Origin: Streptomyces zaomyceticus
GTDB lineage: Bacteria > Actinomycetota > Actinomycetes > Streptomycetales > Streptomycetaceae
NCBI RefSeq assembly: GCF_014656215.1
Contig: NZ_BNBZ01000028.1
Coordinates: 1-64,000 of the forward strand
Reading direction: 5' to 3'
DNA: 64,000 nt
Below the pieces are notes generated by a model. It ran no database searches and had not been told where the DNA came from. It was given only the letters and a program-made list of their open reading frames with translations. Positions 36,047 to 44,624 of this stretch are shown here, one piece after another (the stretch's first letter is position 1; each line of letters starts with the position of its first letter). The translations under genes and the position numbers were made by a program.

Positions 36047-37146
36047 ATGGCAGGAACCGACCGCGAGAAGGCGCTCGACGCCGCGCTCGCACAGATTGAA
36101 CGCCAATTCGGCAAGGGCGCAGTGATGCGCATGGGTGACCGCGTCCAGGAGCCGATCGAGGTGATCTCCACCGGATCGACCGCCCTCGACATCGCCCTCG
36201 GCGTCGGCGGCCTGCCGCGCGGCCGTGTCGTGGAGGTCTACGGACCGGAGTCCTCCGGTAAGACGACCCTGACCCTGCACGCCGTGGCCAACGCCCAGAA
36301 GGCCGGCGGCCAGGTGGCCTTCGTGGACGCCGAGCACGCCCTCGACCCCGAGTACGCCAAGAAGCTCGGCGTCGACATCGACAACCTCATCCTGTCCCAG
36401 CCGGACAACGGCGAGCAGGCCCTCGAGATCGTCGACATGCTGGTCCGCTCCGGCGCCCTCGACCTGATCGTCATCGACTCCGTCGCCGCGCTCGTCCCGC
36501 GTGCGGAGATCGAGGGCGAGATGGGTGACTCGCACGTCGGTCTCCAGGCCCGACTGATGAGCCAGGCCCTCCGGAAGATCACCAGCGCGCTCAACCAGTC
36601 CAAGACCACCGCGATCTTCATCAACCAGCTCCGCGAGAAGATCGGCGTGATGTTCGGCTCGCCGGAGACCACGACCGGTGGCCGCGCCCTGAAGAGACCC
36701 TCAAGGACGGCACGGACGCGGTCGGCAACCGCACCCGCGTCAAGGTCGTCAAGAACAAGGTCGCGCCCCCCTTCAAGCAGGCCGAGTTCGACATCCTCTA
36801 CGGCCAGGGCATCAGCCGCGAGGGCGGCCTGATCGACATGGGCGTGGAGCACGGCTTCGTCCGCAAGGCCGGTGCCTGGTACACGTACGAGGGCGACCAG
36901 CTCGGCCAGGGCAAGGAGAACGCCCGCAACTTCCTGAAGGACAACCCCGACCTCGCCGACGAGATCGAGAAGAAGATCAAGGAGAAGCTGGGCGTCGGCG
37001 TCCGGCCCGAGGCCGCGAAGGCCGAGACGGCGACGGACGGGGCGAGCGCCTCGGACGCGGCCGGCACGGACGACGCAGCCAAGAGCGTCCCGGCACCCGC
37101 GAGCAAGACCGCGAAGGCGACCAAGGCCACCGCGGTCAAGAGCTGA
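36047..37146 (+). pseudogene. recA: recA with a 37-bp internal deletion (frameshift)
   Basis: Recombinase for homologous recombination and SOS induction. The first 216 residues are typical: Walker A GPESSGKTT, the MAW-equivalent region, and L2 loop ending TTGGRALK. The next expected block, FYASVRLDIRRIE, is absent. At about 36692-36697 the sequence jumps to the codons for TLKDGTDAVGNRTRVKV in another frame. The missing length fits exactly 37 nt. The first frame then runs out after 45 foreign residues at 36832. The downstream frame is otherwise intact to TGA 37146. Restored, the protein would be 378 aa. It may be an assembly/sequencing error or a real lesion; recA loss is poorly tolerated in Streptomyces. 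Confidence 0.9.
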
Positions 37147-37150
37147 ACCG

Positions 37151-37717
37151 GTGACCGGTCGCACCGAATGGCCGGGTGACAGCCCCGACTCGTCGAGGGC
37201 CGAGAAGGAGCTGTCACCCCAGGATCCGGCTGAGCGGGCGCGGGCGATCTGTCTGCGCCTGCTCACCGGGAACCCCCGCACGCGCAAGCAGCTCGCCGAC
37301 GCGCTGCGCAAGCGGGAGATCCCCGACGAGGTGGCGGAGGAGGTCCTCTCCCGCTTCGAGGACGTCGGGCTCATCGACGACGCCGCCTTCGCGGGGGCCT
37401 GGGTGGAGTCCCGCCACCACGGCCGGGGCCTCGCCCGCCGGGCGCTCGCCCGCGAGCTGCGGACCAAGGGCGTCGAGCCGAGCCTCATCCAGGAGGCGGT
37501 GGAGCAGCTCGACTCCGACCAGGAGGAGGCCACCGCGCGCGAGCTCGTGGCGCGCAAGCTGCGCTCCACCCGAGGTCTCGACCGTGACCGGCGTCTGAGA
37601 CGGCTCGCCGGGATGCTCGCCCGCAAGGGATATCCCGAGGGGATGGCCCTCCGCGTCGTCCGTCAGGCGCTGGAGGCCGAGGGCGAGGACACGGACGGGC
37701 TCGACGAGTCCTTCTGA
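37151..37717 (+). CDS. recX: RecX regulatory protein
   Basis: 188-aa modulator of RecA filament assembly. The three-helix RecX repeats are visible: AICLRLLTGNPRTRKQLADAL and FEDVGLIDDAAFAGAWVESR, then RRLRRLAGMLARKGYPEGMA. The GTG start lies 5 bp after the recA stop, typical of recA-recX operons, with no separate ribosome site, so translation is probably coupled. The stop codon is inside a strong hairpin at 37706-37742. Confidence 0.92.
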   Translation: MTGRTEWPGDSPDSSRAEKELSPQDPAERARAICLRLLTGNPRTRKQLADALRKREIPDEVAEEVLSRFEDVGLIDDAAFAGAWVESRHHGRGLARRALARELRTKGVEPSLIQEAVEQLDSDQEEATARELVARKLRSTRGLDRDRRLRRLAGMLARKGYPEGMALRVVRQALEAEGEDTDGLDESF

Positions 37718-37742
37718 TCCCCGGGGGAGATCAGAAGGACTC
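37706..37742 (+). terminator. 14-bp perfect hairpin spanning the recX stop codon
   Basis: GAGTCCTTCTGATC (37706-37719) and GATCAGAAGGACTC (37729-37742) form a perfect 14-bp stem with a 9-nt loop. The left arm contains the last recX codons and its TGA. It could act as a terminator for recA-recX and for the convergent rhodanese operon. Confidence 0.85.
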
Positions 37743-37797
37743 CGTCCGAGTCCCGGCGTGGCCGTCCGCGCCAGCGGGTGGTGCTGACCTCGTCGCG

Positions 37798-38265
37798 TCA
37801 GCCGCGCGGCGTCGGGAGCAGGACCGGGAGGCCCGCCGCCTTCCACGCCTGGAAGCCGCCGATCACGTCGGTCGCCCGGTGCAGGCCCAGGCGGCGCAGG
37901 GACTCGGCGGCGAGGGAGGAGGCGTAGCCCTCGTTGCAGAGGACCACCACCCGCAGATCATGGCTGTCCGCCTCCGCCGCCCGATGGCTGCCCAGGGGGT
38001 CGAGCCGCCACTCCAGCTCGTTGCGTTCCACCACCAGCGCGCCCGGGATCAGCCCGTCCCGTTCGCGCAGGGCCGCGTAGCGCGTGTCCACCAGGAGCGC
38101 GTCGCCCGCCTCGTACGCCTCGTGGGCGGCCCGGGGCCCGATCCTGTCGAGGCCCGACCGGACCTGCTCCAGGAGGTCGTCGATCCCGATCCGGCCGGCT
38201 TCCGCCGGTGCCGTACCGCCCGCACCCTCCGTGGTGCTCGTCGTGCTCTCGTGTCGCTCGCTCAC
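37798..38265 (-). CDS. Single-domain rhodanese-like sulfurtransferase
   Basis: 155 aa. The rhodanese fold covers about residues 45-150: LVDTRYAALRERDGLIPGAL, catalytic Cys in VVVLCNEGYAS, and GGFQAWKAAGLPV. The GTG start overlaps the cysteine dioxygenase stop, and GGAGGAC lies 6-7 nt upstream within that gene. It may act downstream of cysteine catabolism, moving sulfane sulfur. Confidence 0.9.
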   Translation of the reverse strand: MSERHESTTSTTEGAGGTAPAEAGRIGIDDLLEQVRSGLDRIGPRAAHEAYEAGDALLVDTRYAALRERDGLIPGALVVERNELEWRLDPLGSHRAAEADSHDLRVVVLCNEGYASSLAAESLRRLGLHRATDVIGGFQAWKAAGLPVLLPTPRG

Positions 38266-38849
38266 TGCCAGTCCTCCGGGCGCTCGACCTGCTCAAGGCG
38301 GAGTACCGCGCCCGTCCGGCTGAACCGCCGGATCAGCGGGAGCGGCGGATAGTAGGCGTGCACCGACACCGCGTGGGTGTCCGGGGACTCGTTGAGCACC
38401 TCGTGCACATGATGGCGGCCGAAAGCGCGGCTGCCGCCCTCGCCGAGACGGCGGGAGCGGTCGAGGCCGTCGGCCAGTTCCAGGGTCTTCCAGCCGCTCG
38501 CCGGCAGCCGGACCGCCAGCGCGTTCTCGGTCAGCGTGCCGCGTGCCGTGGCGAAGGCGCCGAGCGAATCGGCGTGGTCGTGCCAGCCCGTGCCCGTGCC
38601 GGGCGGCCAGCCGATGAGCCAGGCCTCGCTGCCGCCGGGGCCTTCGAGCCGGACCCAGGTGCGGCCCTCGGGGTCCAGCGGCAGGGAATCCACCAGGGCC
38701 CGGTCCGCCGCCGTGCGCCGGACGAAGTCGAGCAGGGCCGCCGCCGTCGGCGCGCCGGACGGAGCGGTCCGGGCGGCGGCCGGGGAGCCGGCCGGGGGGA
38801 CGGGGGCGGTGGGGGCGTTCAGAGGGTGCGCGGGGGTGGGGTGAGACAC
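38262..38849 (-). CDS. Cysteine dioxygenase-type cupin
   Basis: 195 aa. A Pro/Ala-rich N-terminus of about 35 residues precedes the cupin core. Iron-binding candidates are the His residues in GWHDHADSLGAF (about residue 88) and a His in GRHHVHEVLN. The pattern fits bacterial cysteine dioxygenases that oxidise cysteine to cysteine sulfinate. The start GTG 38849 follows AGGA about 10 nt upstream. Its pairing with rhodanese and with an upstream Cys-codon leader peptide strongly supports a cysteine/sulfur role. Confidence 0.88.
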   Translation of the reverse strand: MSHPTPAHPLNAPTAPVPPAGSPAAARTAPSGAPTAAALLDFVRRTAADRALVDSLPLDPEGRTWVRLEGPGGSEAWLIGWPPGTGTGWHDHADSLGAFATARGTLTENALAVRLPASGWKTLELADGLDRSRRLGEGGSRAFGRHHVHEVLNESPDTHAVSVHAYYPPLPLIRRFSRTGAVLRLEQVERPEDWQ

Positions 38850-38895
38850 GGGTGTCCGTCCTGGTTCGCTGAGAGCGCGCGACGGCAGCACGGCT

Positions 38896-38913
38896 CACCG
38901 ACGAACGTCGGTG
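38896..38913 (-). promoter_or_regulatory. Attenuator-like hairpin between leader peptide and cysteine dioxygenase
   Basis: CACCGACG and CGTCGGTG form a perfect 8-bp stem with a 2-nt centre, 28 bases after the leader stop. Flanking GCGCGCG-rich arms (38872-38883 and 38915-38935) could form an alternative pairing. Ribosome stalling at Cys codons could switch between the two (inference). Confidence 0.5.
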
Positions 38914-38941
38914 GCGGGGCGCGCGCGGGGGAAGGGCGAGA

Positions 38942-38989
38942 TCAGCAGGACGGGCGACACACGCAGCCCGCGTAGCGGACGAGGTCCAT
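38942..38989 (-). CDS. Cysteine-rich leader peptide (15 aa)
   Basis: ATG 38989 opens a 15-codon frame, MDLVRYAGCVCRPSC, ending in TGA, with three Cys codons among its last seven codons. GGAGGG lies 5 nt before the ATG, a near-ideal ribosome site. It precedes the cysteine dioxygenase-rhodanese operon by 92 bp. Short Cys-ending leader peptides upstream of sulfur genes are known in actinobacteria and control expression by cysteine-dependent attenuation. It is too small for ordinary gene callers. Confidence 0.8.
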   Translation of the reverse strand: MDLVRYAGCVCRPSC

Positions 38990-39060
38990 ATGGACCCTCC
39001 GCCACAGGCGCACATCGGTGTCGGTCACGCTCCGGAGTACACCATGTGCGCCTGTGGGAA

Positions 39061-40770
39061 TCAATGGATGTCCGCTGTGCGGTCACTCTCCGCGGACACC
39101 TCGGCGCCGGCACGGGCGGTTCGGGCGGCCCCGTCGGTCCCGTCCGTCCCGTCGGTCTCCTCGGTCGGGGAGCCGCCGCGCGCCGCGTCGGCCGCCGCGT
39201 ACAGCTCCTCGGGGTGGACTCCGGCGAAGGCGGCGACGAGGTGCCCGTCGGGGCGCACGAGCAGGACGGCGTGGGCGGGGGCGCCCGGGTAGGCCTCCGT
39301 CACCAGGACCTCCGCCTTCGCGGGGAGCGCGTCGACCGCCTCTTCGAGTCGCGGCATGACACCCGCGCCGCGCCAGTGGCGCGGGTCCCAGACCCCGGTG
39401 CCGGGGGCGACCAGGAGGACCAGGAGGCGGCCCTGACCGAGCCGGTCCCGGAGCCGGACGGTCGTGCCGTCGGGGGCCGTCACGCGGACGTCCTCGACCG
39501 GGGCGCCCTCGGGGGTGCCGACGGGGGTCCGGCCGCCGCTGTACTGAGGTGCGAGGGGGGAGTGCGGGTACGCGGGGGGCGCGCCCAGCGGGCCGCGCCC
39601 CACATGACCGTCGGCCAGCAGGGCGTCGTGACCGCGCATGGCTCCCGGGAGGTACGTCCGCAGGCCTCCGCCGCCGCGCAGGGCCGGCAGCGACTGGTCC
39701 GCCGCGCGGAGCCGGGAGGCGACGGCCGCCCGCCGCTCGCTCTGGTAGCTGTCGAGGAGCCGCTCGGAGGCGCCGTGGTGCCAGGTGTGGGCGAGCTTCC
39801 AGGCGAGGTTGTCGACGTCCCTGAACCCCTCGTCGAGGCCCTGGGTGCCGACAGCGCCCAGCAGATGGGCCGCGTCCCCGGCGAGGAGGACCCGGCCGAC
39901 CCGCCAGCGCCGGGCGAGCCGGTGGTGCAGGGTGTGGACGCCGGTGTCGATGAGTTCGTACGGGGGCGTCACCCCGTCGCACCAGCCGGCCAGGGTCTCG
40001 CGGATCCGGGCGACCAGCGCGTCCGGGGTGACCAGGTCGCCCCGGGGCGGCAGCAGCCAGTCGATCCGCCACACCCCGTCGGGCAGCGGACGGGCGGTGA
40101 TCTCCTCGGCGGCGCCCCGCCACGGCGGCTGACGGTGCAACAGGGCTTCGCCGGGCCAGGGGAGTTCGGTGCGCAGCGCGGCGACCGCGTGCCGTTCCAC
40201 CGCGGTCCGGCCGGGGAAGCGGATCCCGAGCAGCTTGCGCACGGTCGAGCGGGCGCCGTCGCAGCCGACGAGATGACTCCCGCGCCACCAGGTGCCCGCC
40301 GGGCCGCGGGTATGGGCGATGACGCCGTCCGGGTCCTGCTCGATGGTGTCGAGCCGGGCCTCGGTGACGAGCCGGATCAGCTTCTGGTGGGCGATGGCGT
40401 CGCGCAGTCCGCGCGCCAGGGCGTGCTGGGGGATGTGCAGCGGCGCGGCCGGGGCGGAGGGCGCGTCGGGGTCCTCGGACCACTCCTCCGTACCGCCGAG
40501 TCCCAGGTCGAGGGCCAGGTGGCGGGCCACCTGGCGGCGGCGCATGCCACGCCAGCCGACCCAGCGGACACCCTCGTCACGGAGGGTGGTGCAGCCGAGC
40601 CGCTCGACCATCGCGGCCGTGTCGGCGCGCAGCACGACACTGCGGGCGGGGCGTGACTCCTCCTTGCCCGAGCCCTCGTCGAGGACGACGCTGGGCACGC
40701 CCTGCGCGGCGAGCGCGAGGGAGAGCGCGAGGCCGACGGGCCCCGCGCCCACGATGATCACCGGGTCCAC
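39061..40770 (-). CDS. FAD-dependent aromatic monooxygenase
   Basis: 569 aa, PheA/TfdB-like flavoprotein hydroxylase. The ADP-binding motif VIIVGAGPVGLA is at the N-terminus, a middle DG-type segment is LVGCDGARSTVRKLLG, and the ribityl-binding GD motif is in RVLLAGDAAHLLG. A C-terminal thioredoxin-like domain starts at about residue 420. Such enzymes hydroxylate phenols or polyketide aromatics; the substrate is unknown. The start GTG 40770 is chosen because CAGGAG lies about 7 nt upstream; ATG 40812 would add 14 residues without a ribosome site. Confidence 0.88.
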   Translation of the reverse strand: MDPVIIVGAGPVGLALSLALAAQGVPSVVLDEGSGKEESRPARSVVLRADTAAMVERLGCTTLRDEGVRWVGWRGMRRRQVARHLALDLGLGGTEEWSEDPDAPSAPAAPLHIPQHALARGLRDAIAHQKLIRLVTEARLDTIEQDPDGVIAHTRGPAGTWWRGSHLVGCDGARSTVRKLLGIRFPGRTAVERHAVAALRTELPWPGEALLHRQPPWRGAAEEITARPLPDGVWRIDWLLPPRGDLVTPDALVARIRETLAGWCDGVTPPYELIDTGVHTLHHRLARRWRVGRVLLAGDAAHLLGAVGTQGLDEGFRDVDNLAWKLAHTWHHGASERLLDSYQSERRAAVASRLRAADQSLPALRGGGGLRTYLPGAMRGHDALLADGHVGRGPLGAPPAYPHSPLAPQYSGGRTPVGTPEGAPVEDVRVTAPDGTTVRLRDRLGQGRLLVLLVAPGTGVWDPRHWRGAGVMPRLEEAVDALPAKAEVLVTEAYPGAPAHAVLLVRPDGHLVAAFAGVHPEELYAAADAARGGSPTEETDGTDGTDGAARTARAGAEVSAESDRTADIH

Positions 40771-40959
40771 GGCGCGGCTCCTGAAGGCCGGACGGTCATG
40801 GGGGCAGCACATCTGAGTGTGGCACGAGCCCGGTGCTTGATCACAGACCGTATGCAACCCACTGAGGGTGCTTGCGTCAAGCGACGGGGTGGGCGCGGTG
40901 CGGCCGACCTGAAGTCGGTGCCGCTCCGGCCCACCCCTGTGGTCCCACGGACCCCGTCG

Positions 40960-40986
40960 GGCCCCACCGTTCACCGTGGTGGGACC
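40960..40986 (-). terminator. Hairpin terminator downstream of gluD
   Basis: GGCCCCACC pairs with GGTGGGACC (one G-U pair) around a 9-nt loop, starting 10 bp past the gluD stop. It probably ends the gluABCD transcript. Confidence 0.6.
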
Positions 40987-40996
40987 TGTCCGGGAG

Positions 40997-41887
40997 TCAG
41001 GCGCCGCTGATGGCGTCGCTCTTCACCTCGGTCGCTCCGGGCTGGGCCGGGATGTTCACCGCCGCGGACTTCTTGCCCTGGCGCAGGCGCCGCTCCAGGC
41101 GGCCGGCGAGGTGGGTGAGGAGCGCGTTGATGACGATGAAGATCAGTGCGATGACCGTGAAGGTGGCGATCGTGTTGGCGCCGTAGTTGGCCGTGATCTG
41201 CCGGTTCTGGCTGAGCAGCTCGGTGAATCCGAGCATGGCGCCGCCGAGCGCCGTGTCCTTGACGATCACGACGAGCTGGCTGACCAGGGCGGGGAGCATG
41301 ACGGTCACGGCCTGCGGCAGCAGGACGTACATCATGGTCTGGCCCTTGCGCATGCCGAGCGCCTCGGCGGCGTCGCCCTGGCCGCGGGGCAGCGAGAGCA
41401 CACCGGCGCGAACGACCTCGGCGATCACGGAGGCGTTGTAGAGCACCAGGCCGGTGACGACCGCGTACAGCGGGCGGAAGTCGGAGCTGATCGTCGTGTA
41501 CTCGCGGTAGATGCCGCTCGCGAACATCATCAGGAGCAGCACCGGGATGGCGCGGAAGAACTCCACGACGGTACCGACGGGCACCCGCACCCAGCGGTGG
41601 TCGGAGAGCCGGCCGATGCCGAGGAGGGCGCCGAGCGGCAGCGCGATCAGGATCGACAGCACGGCGGCCTTGAGGGTCTCCGTGAGGCCGGGCAGCAGAT
41701 ACGTCGTCCAGACGCGGGAGTCGGTGACGAACGGACTCCACTTCTCGACGGCCAGCTGGTTCTTGTCGGCCATGGCCGAGAGCATCCACCACGCCGCCAG
41801 TCCGAGGACGGCGAGAAAGCCGATCGTGTAGACGACGTTCCGCCGCTTGGCGCGGGGGCCGGGAGTGTCGTACAGGACGGAACTCAT
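40997..41887 (-). CDS. gluD: Glutamate ABC transporter permease GluD
   Basis: 296-aa inner-membrane permease of the HAAA family. An N-terminal helix is followed by the permease domain (about 65-265) with the EAA-like loop ALGMRKGQTMMYVLLPQA. The C-terminal cytoplasmic tail is Arg/Lys-rich. The ATG overlaps the gluC stop. Together with GluA, GluB and GluC it forms the glutamate importer described in actinobacteria. Confidence 0.93.
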   Translation of the reverse strand: MSSVLYDTPGPRAKRRNVVYTIGFLAVLGLAAWWMLSAMADKNQLAVEKWSPFVTDSRVWTTYLLPGLTETLKAAVLSILIALPLGALLGIGRLSDHRWVRVPVGTVVEFFRAIPVLLLMMFASGIYREYTTISSDFRPLYAVVTGLVLYNASVIAEVVRAGVLSLPRGQGDAAEALGMRKGQTMMYVLLPQAVTVMLPALVSQLVVIVKDTALGGAMLGFTELLSQNRQITANYGANTIATFTVIALIFIVINALLTHLAGRLERRLRQGKKSAAVNIPAQPGATEVKSDAISGA

Positions 41888-42558
41888 CGCTTCACCGCCA
41901 GACGCTTGGCCGCCCAGCCGAGGAGCAGGCCGGTGGGGAGGGTGAGGAGGATGAAGCCGAAGGCGAAGACGGCGAAGACGGCGAAGAGCGCGTCGGCCTC
42001 GTTCTCGACCATCTCCTTCATCAGGACGGCCGCCTCCGCGGCGCTGATGGCCGAGGCCACCGTGGTGTTCTTGGTGAGGGCGATGAGCACGTTGGCGAGC
42101 GGGGTCACCACCGCGCGGAAGGCCTGCGGGAACACCACCAGGGTGAGGACCTGGGTGAAGTTCAGGCCCAGCGCGCGGGCGGCTTCGGCCTGACCCGGCG
42201 GAACGGTGTTGATGCCCGAGCGCAGCGCCTCGCAGACGAAGGTGCCGGTGTACGCGCTGAGGCCGAGGACCGCGAGCCGGAAGCCGATGTCCTCGAAGCT
42301 GCCGCCGCCGAGCGTGATGCCGAGGGTCTGGTTGAGCCCGAACGAGCAGGCCACGAGGACCACGGTCAGCGGGGTGTTGCGGACGAGGTTCACGTACGCG
42401 GTGCCGAAGGCCCGCATCGCGGGGACCGGGCTGACCCGCATGCCGACCAGGGCCGTGCCCCAGATCAGCGAGCCGATCGCCGAGTAGAGGGCGAGCTTCG
42501 CCGTCACCCAGAAGGCGCCGAGCAGGTCGTACTGCCCGGAATCAAGAAAGTCGAACAC
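41884..42558 (-). CDS. gluC: Glutamate ABC transporter permease GluC
   Basis: 224-aa permease with five predicted helices. Conserved LVRNTPLTVVLVACSFGLNQ and the EAA loop ARALGLNFTQVLTLVVFPQAF are visible. The start is GTG 42558. Its stop overlaps the gluD start (ATGA on the minus strand). It is a heterodimer partner of GluD. Confidence 0.93.
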   Translation of the reverse strand: MFDFLDSGQYDLLGAFWVTAKLALYSAIGSLIWGTALVGMRVSPVPAMRAFGTAYVNLVRNTPLTVVLVACSFGLNQTLGITLGGGSFEDIGFRLAVLGLSAYTGTFVCEALRSGINTVPPGQAEAARALGLNFTQVLTLVVFPQAFRAVVTPLANVLIALTKNTTVASAISAAEAAVLMKEMVENEADALFAVFAVFAFGFILLTLPTGLLLGWAAKRLAVKR

Positions 42559-42678
42559 GATGCCCGCGCTCTCCCCTGGTGGTCGGTCGGTTGGAAGGCC
42601 GGTGCGTGGGCAGCGGCCGGTGCCGGTGCGGACGGCCGCCCCGGGTGGGGGCGGCCGTCACGGCCGGAGCGGGTCAGG

Positions 42679-43500
42679 TCAGTTCTCGACCTTGGGCGCG
42701 GGCTCGTACTTGTAGCCCGAGGGGCCGAAGTGCTGCTTGACGAGCTTCTCCCACGTGCCGTCGGAGACCATCTTCTCCAGCGCCTTGTTGATCTTGCCGC
42801 GGAGGTCGTCGTCGCCCTTCTTGACGCCGATGCCGTACTTCTCGTCGCTCATCCGGAGACCGGCGAGCTTGAACTTGCCCGCGTGCTCCTTCTGCGAGGC
42901 GTAGCCCGCGAGGATGGAGTCGTCGGTGGTCAGGGCGTCGACGGCCTTGTTCTCCAGACCGGTGAGGCACTCGGAGTAGCCGCCGAGCTGCTGGAGGTCG
43001 GCCTTCGGGGCGAGCTTGTCCTTGACGTTCTGCGCGGAGGTCGAGCCGGTGACCGAGCAGAGCTTCTTGGAGTTGAGGTCCTCGACCTTGGTGATCGAGC
43101 TGTCGTCGGCGCGCACGAGCAGGTCCTGGTGGGCCAGGAAGTACGGGCCGGCGAAGTCGACCTCCTTCTTGCGCTTGTCGTTGATCGAGTAGCTGGCGAC
43201 GACGAACTTCACGTCACCGTTCTTGATCAGGTTCTCGCGCTCGGCGCTCGGCGCCTGCTTGAAGTTGATCTTGTCCTCGGCGTAGCCGAGCTCCTTGGCC
43301 ACGTAACGGGCGACATCCACGTCGAAGCCGGCGTACTTGCCGTCCGGGGTCTTCAGGCCCAGGCCGGGCTGGTCGAACTTGATGCCGACGTTGATCTTGT
43401 CACCGTTGCTGCCCGAGTCGGAGCCGCCGCCACAGGCGGTGGCGGTCAGCGCGAGGACGACGGCGGCCGCGGCGGCGGCGGGGGTGCGACGAAGCTTCAT
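42679..43500 (-). CDS. gluB: Glutamate-binding lipoprotein GluB
   Basis: 273-aa periplasmic-type solute-binding protein (family 3). A signal peptide ends in a lipobox-like ATAC, so Cys23 is probably lipidated. The binding domain contains the family blocks KTPDGKYAGFDVDVARYVAKE and the KKEVDFAGPYF strand. It lies between gluA and gluC, each separated by 50-120 bp. Confidence 0.94.
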   Translation of the reverse strand: MKLRRTPAAAAAAVVLALTATACGGGSDSGSNGDKINVGIKFDQPGLGLKTPDGKYAGFDVDVARYVAKELGYAEDKINFKQAPSAERENLIKNGDVKFVVASYSINDKRKKEVDFAGPYFLAHQDLLVRADDSSITKVEDLNSKKLCSVTGSTSAQNVKDKLAPKADLQQLGGYSECLTGLENKAVDALTTDDSILAGYASQKEHAGKFKLAGLRMSDEKYGIGVKKGDDDLRGKINKALEKMVSDGTWEKLVKQHFGPSGYKYEPAPKVEN

Positions 43501-43554
43501 CGTGGAATGTCCCTTGGTCTAGAAGTGAGTTGGGAAGGATAGGCCCGAACTCGC

Positions 43555-44340
43555 TCAGTGGTGAAGGATCTTGGAGAGGAAGTCCTTGGCCCGGTCGCTG
43601 CGCGGGTTGCTGAAGAACTCCTCGGGCGCCGCCTGCTCGACGATGCGTCCGTCGGCCATGAAGACGACCCGGTTGGCGGCGGAGCGGGCGAAACCCATCT
43701 CGTGGGTCACGACGACCATCGTCATGCCGTCCCGCGCCAGCTGCTGCATGACCTCGAGGACCTCGTTGATCATCTCGGGGTCGAGCGCGGAGGTCGGCTC
43801 GTCGAACAGCATGACCTTCGGGCCCATCGCGAGCGCGCGGGCGATCGCCACACGCTGCTGCTGACCACCGGAGAGCTGCGCGGGGTACTTGTCCGCCTGG
43901 GTGCCGACCCCGACCCTGTCGAGCAGGGCGCGGGCCTTCTCCTCGGCGGCCTTCTTCTCCGTCTTCCGGACCTTGATCTGGCCCAGCATCACGTTCTCGA
44001 GCACCGTCTTGTGCGCGAAGAGGTTGAAGGACTGGAAGACCATGCCGACGTCGGAACGCAGCCGGGCCAGCTCCTTGCCCTCCGCCGGCAGCGGCTTGCC
44101 GTCGATGGTGATGGTGCCGGAGTCGACGCTCTCCAGCCGGTTGATCGTGCGGCACAGCGTCGACTTGCCGGACCCGGACGGTCCGATGACGACCACGACC
44201 TCGCCGCGGCTGATCGTCAGATCGATGTCCTGGAGGACATGCAGTGCGCCGAAGTGCTTGTTCACGCCGGACAGTACGACCAGGTCGTCCGTGGCGTGCG
44301 GGGTGTCCGCGGGACCCTTGGACACTGACTCTCCGCTCAT
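43555..44340 (-). CDS. gluA: Glutamate ABC transporter ATPase GluA
   Basis: 261-aa polar amino-acid ABC ATPase. Walker A GPSGSGKST, Q-loop MVFQSFNLF, signature LSGGQQQR, Walker B VMLFDEPTSALDP and the switch His (VVVTHEMGFA) are complete. It is the first gene of gluABCD. A 23-bp inverted repeat lies 48 bp upstream, near the likely -35 region. Confidence 0.95.
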   Translation of the reverse strand: MSGESVSKGPADTPHATDDLVVLSGVNKHFGALHVLQDIDLTISRGEVVVVIGPSGSGKSTLCRTINRLESVDSGTITIDGKPLPAEGKELARLRSDVGMVFQSFNLFAHKTVLENVMLGQIKVRKTEKKAAEEKARALLDRVGVGTQADKYPAQLSGGQQQRVAIARALAMGPKVMLFDEPTSALDPEMINEVLEVMQQLARDGMTMVVVTHEMGFARSAANRVVFMADGRIVEQAAPEEFFSNPRSDRAKDFLSKILHH

Positions 44341-44387
44341 CGGGCTCTAGCTCCGTCCTCCTCGGTTGGGGAGGACACTAGAGATCC

Positions 44388-44410
44388 GATGTGATGCCCG
44401 TCATCACATC
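44388..44410 (-). promoter_or_regulatory. Perfect inverted repeat in the gluA-gluR intergenic region
   Basis: GATGTGATG and CATCACATC are exact complements around CCCGT. The element lies 48 bp before the gluA ATG. On the minus strand TAGTGT nearby (about 44379-44374) could be a -10, placing the repeat over the -35. It is a candidate operator for glutamate-responsive control, possibly by GluR. Confidence 0.65.
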
Positions 44411-44624
44411 TGAGCGGAAATTGAGGATAACGATCCGGCCGCAACCGGACACAGTGTGTGAACGGGACACCCCGGGCCGTACCGGCTGCATAACAGAAAC
44501 ACCGGTGTCACCGGGCGACACTTGACGGCAACACCGATCGCCACCGATGTTCGGTGTTCATGCCCCGGTACCACCTGGTACACAGAGAGCCGTCGATCAC
44601 GCCACAACCCCGGAGGAGGTACGT

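Noticed and set aside
35732..36832. 366-codon reading frame as a long RecA form
   Set aside because: The first 105 codons are upstream non-coding sequence and the last 45 are out of frame after the deletion; RecA starts at ATG 36047.
36838..37146. Separate 102-aa gene starting MGVEHGFVRK
   Set aside because: It is the C-terminal part of recA in its proper frame after the 37-bp deletion, not an independent gene.
38293..39015. 240-codon minus-strand frame starting MCACGGG as a second cysteine leader or protein
   Set aside because: It crosses the true cysteine dioxygenase in another frame, lacks a ribosome site, and has no protein-like composition. The short leader at 38942-38989 has a proper ribosome site.
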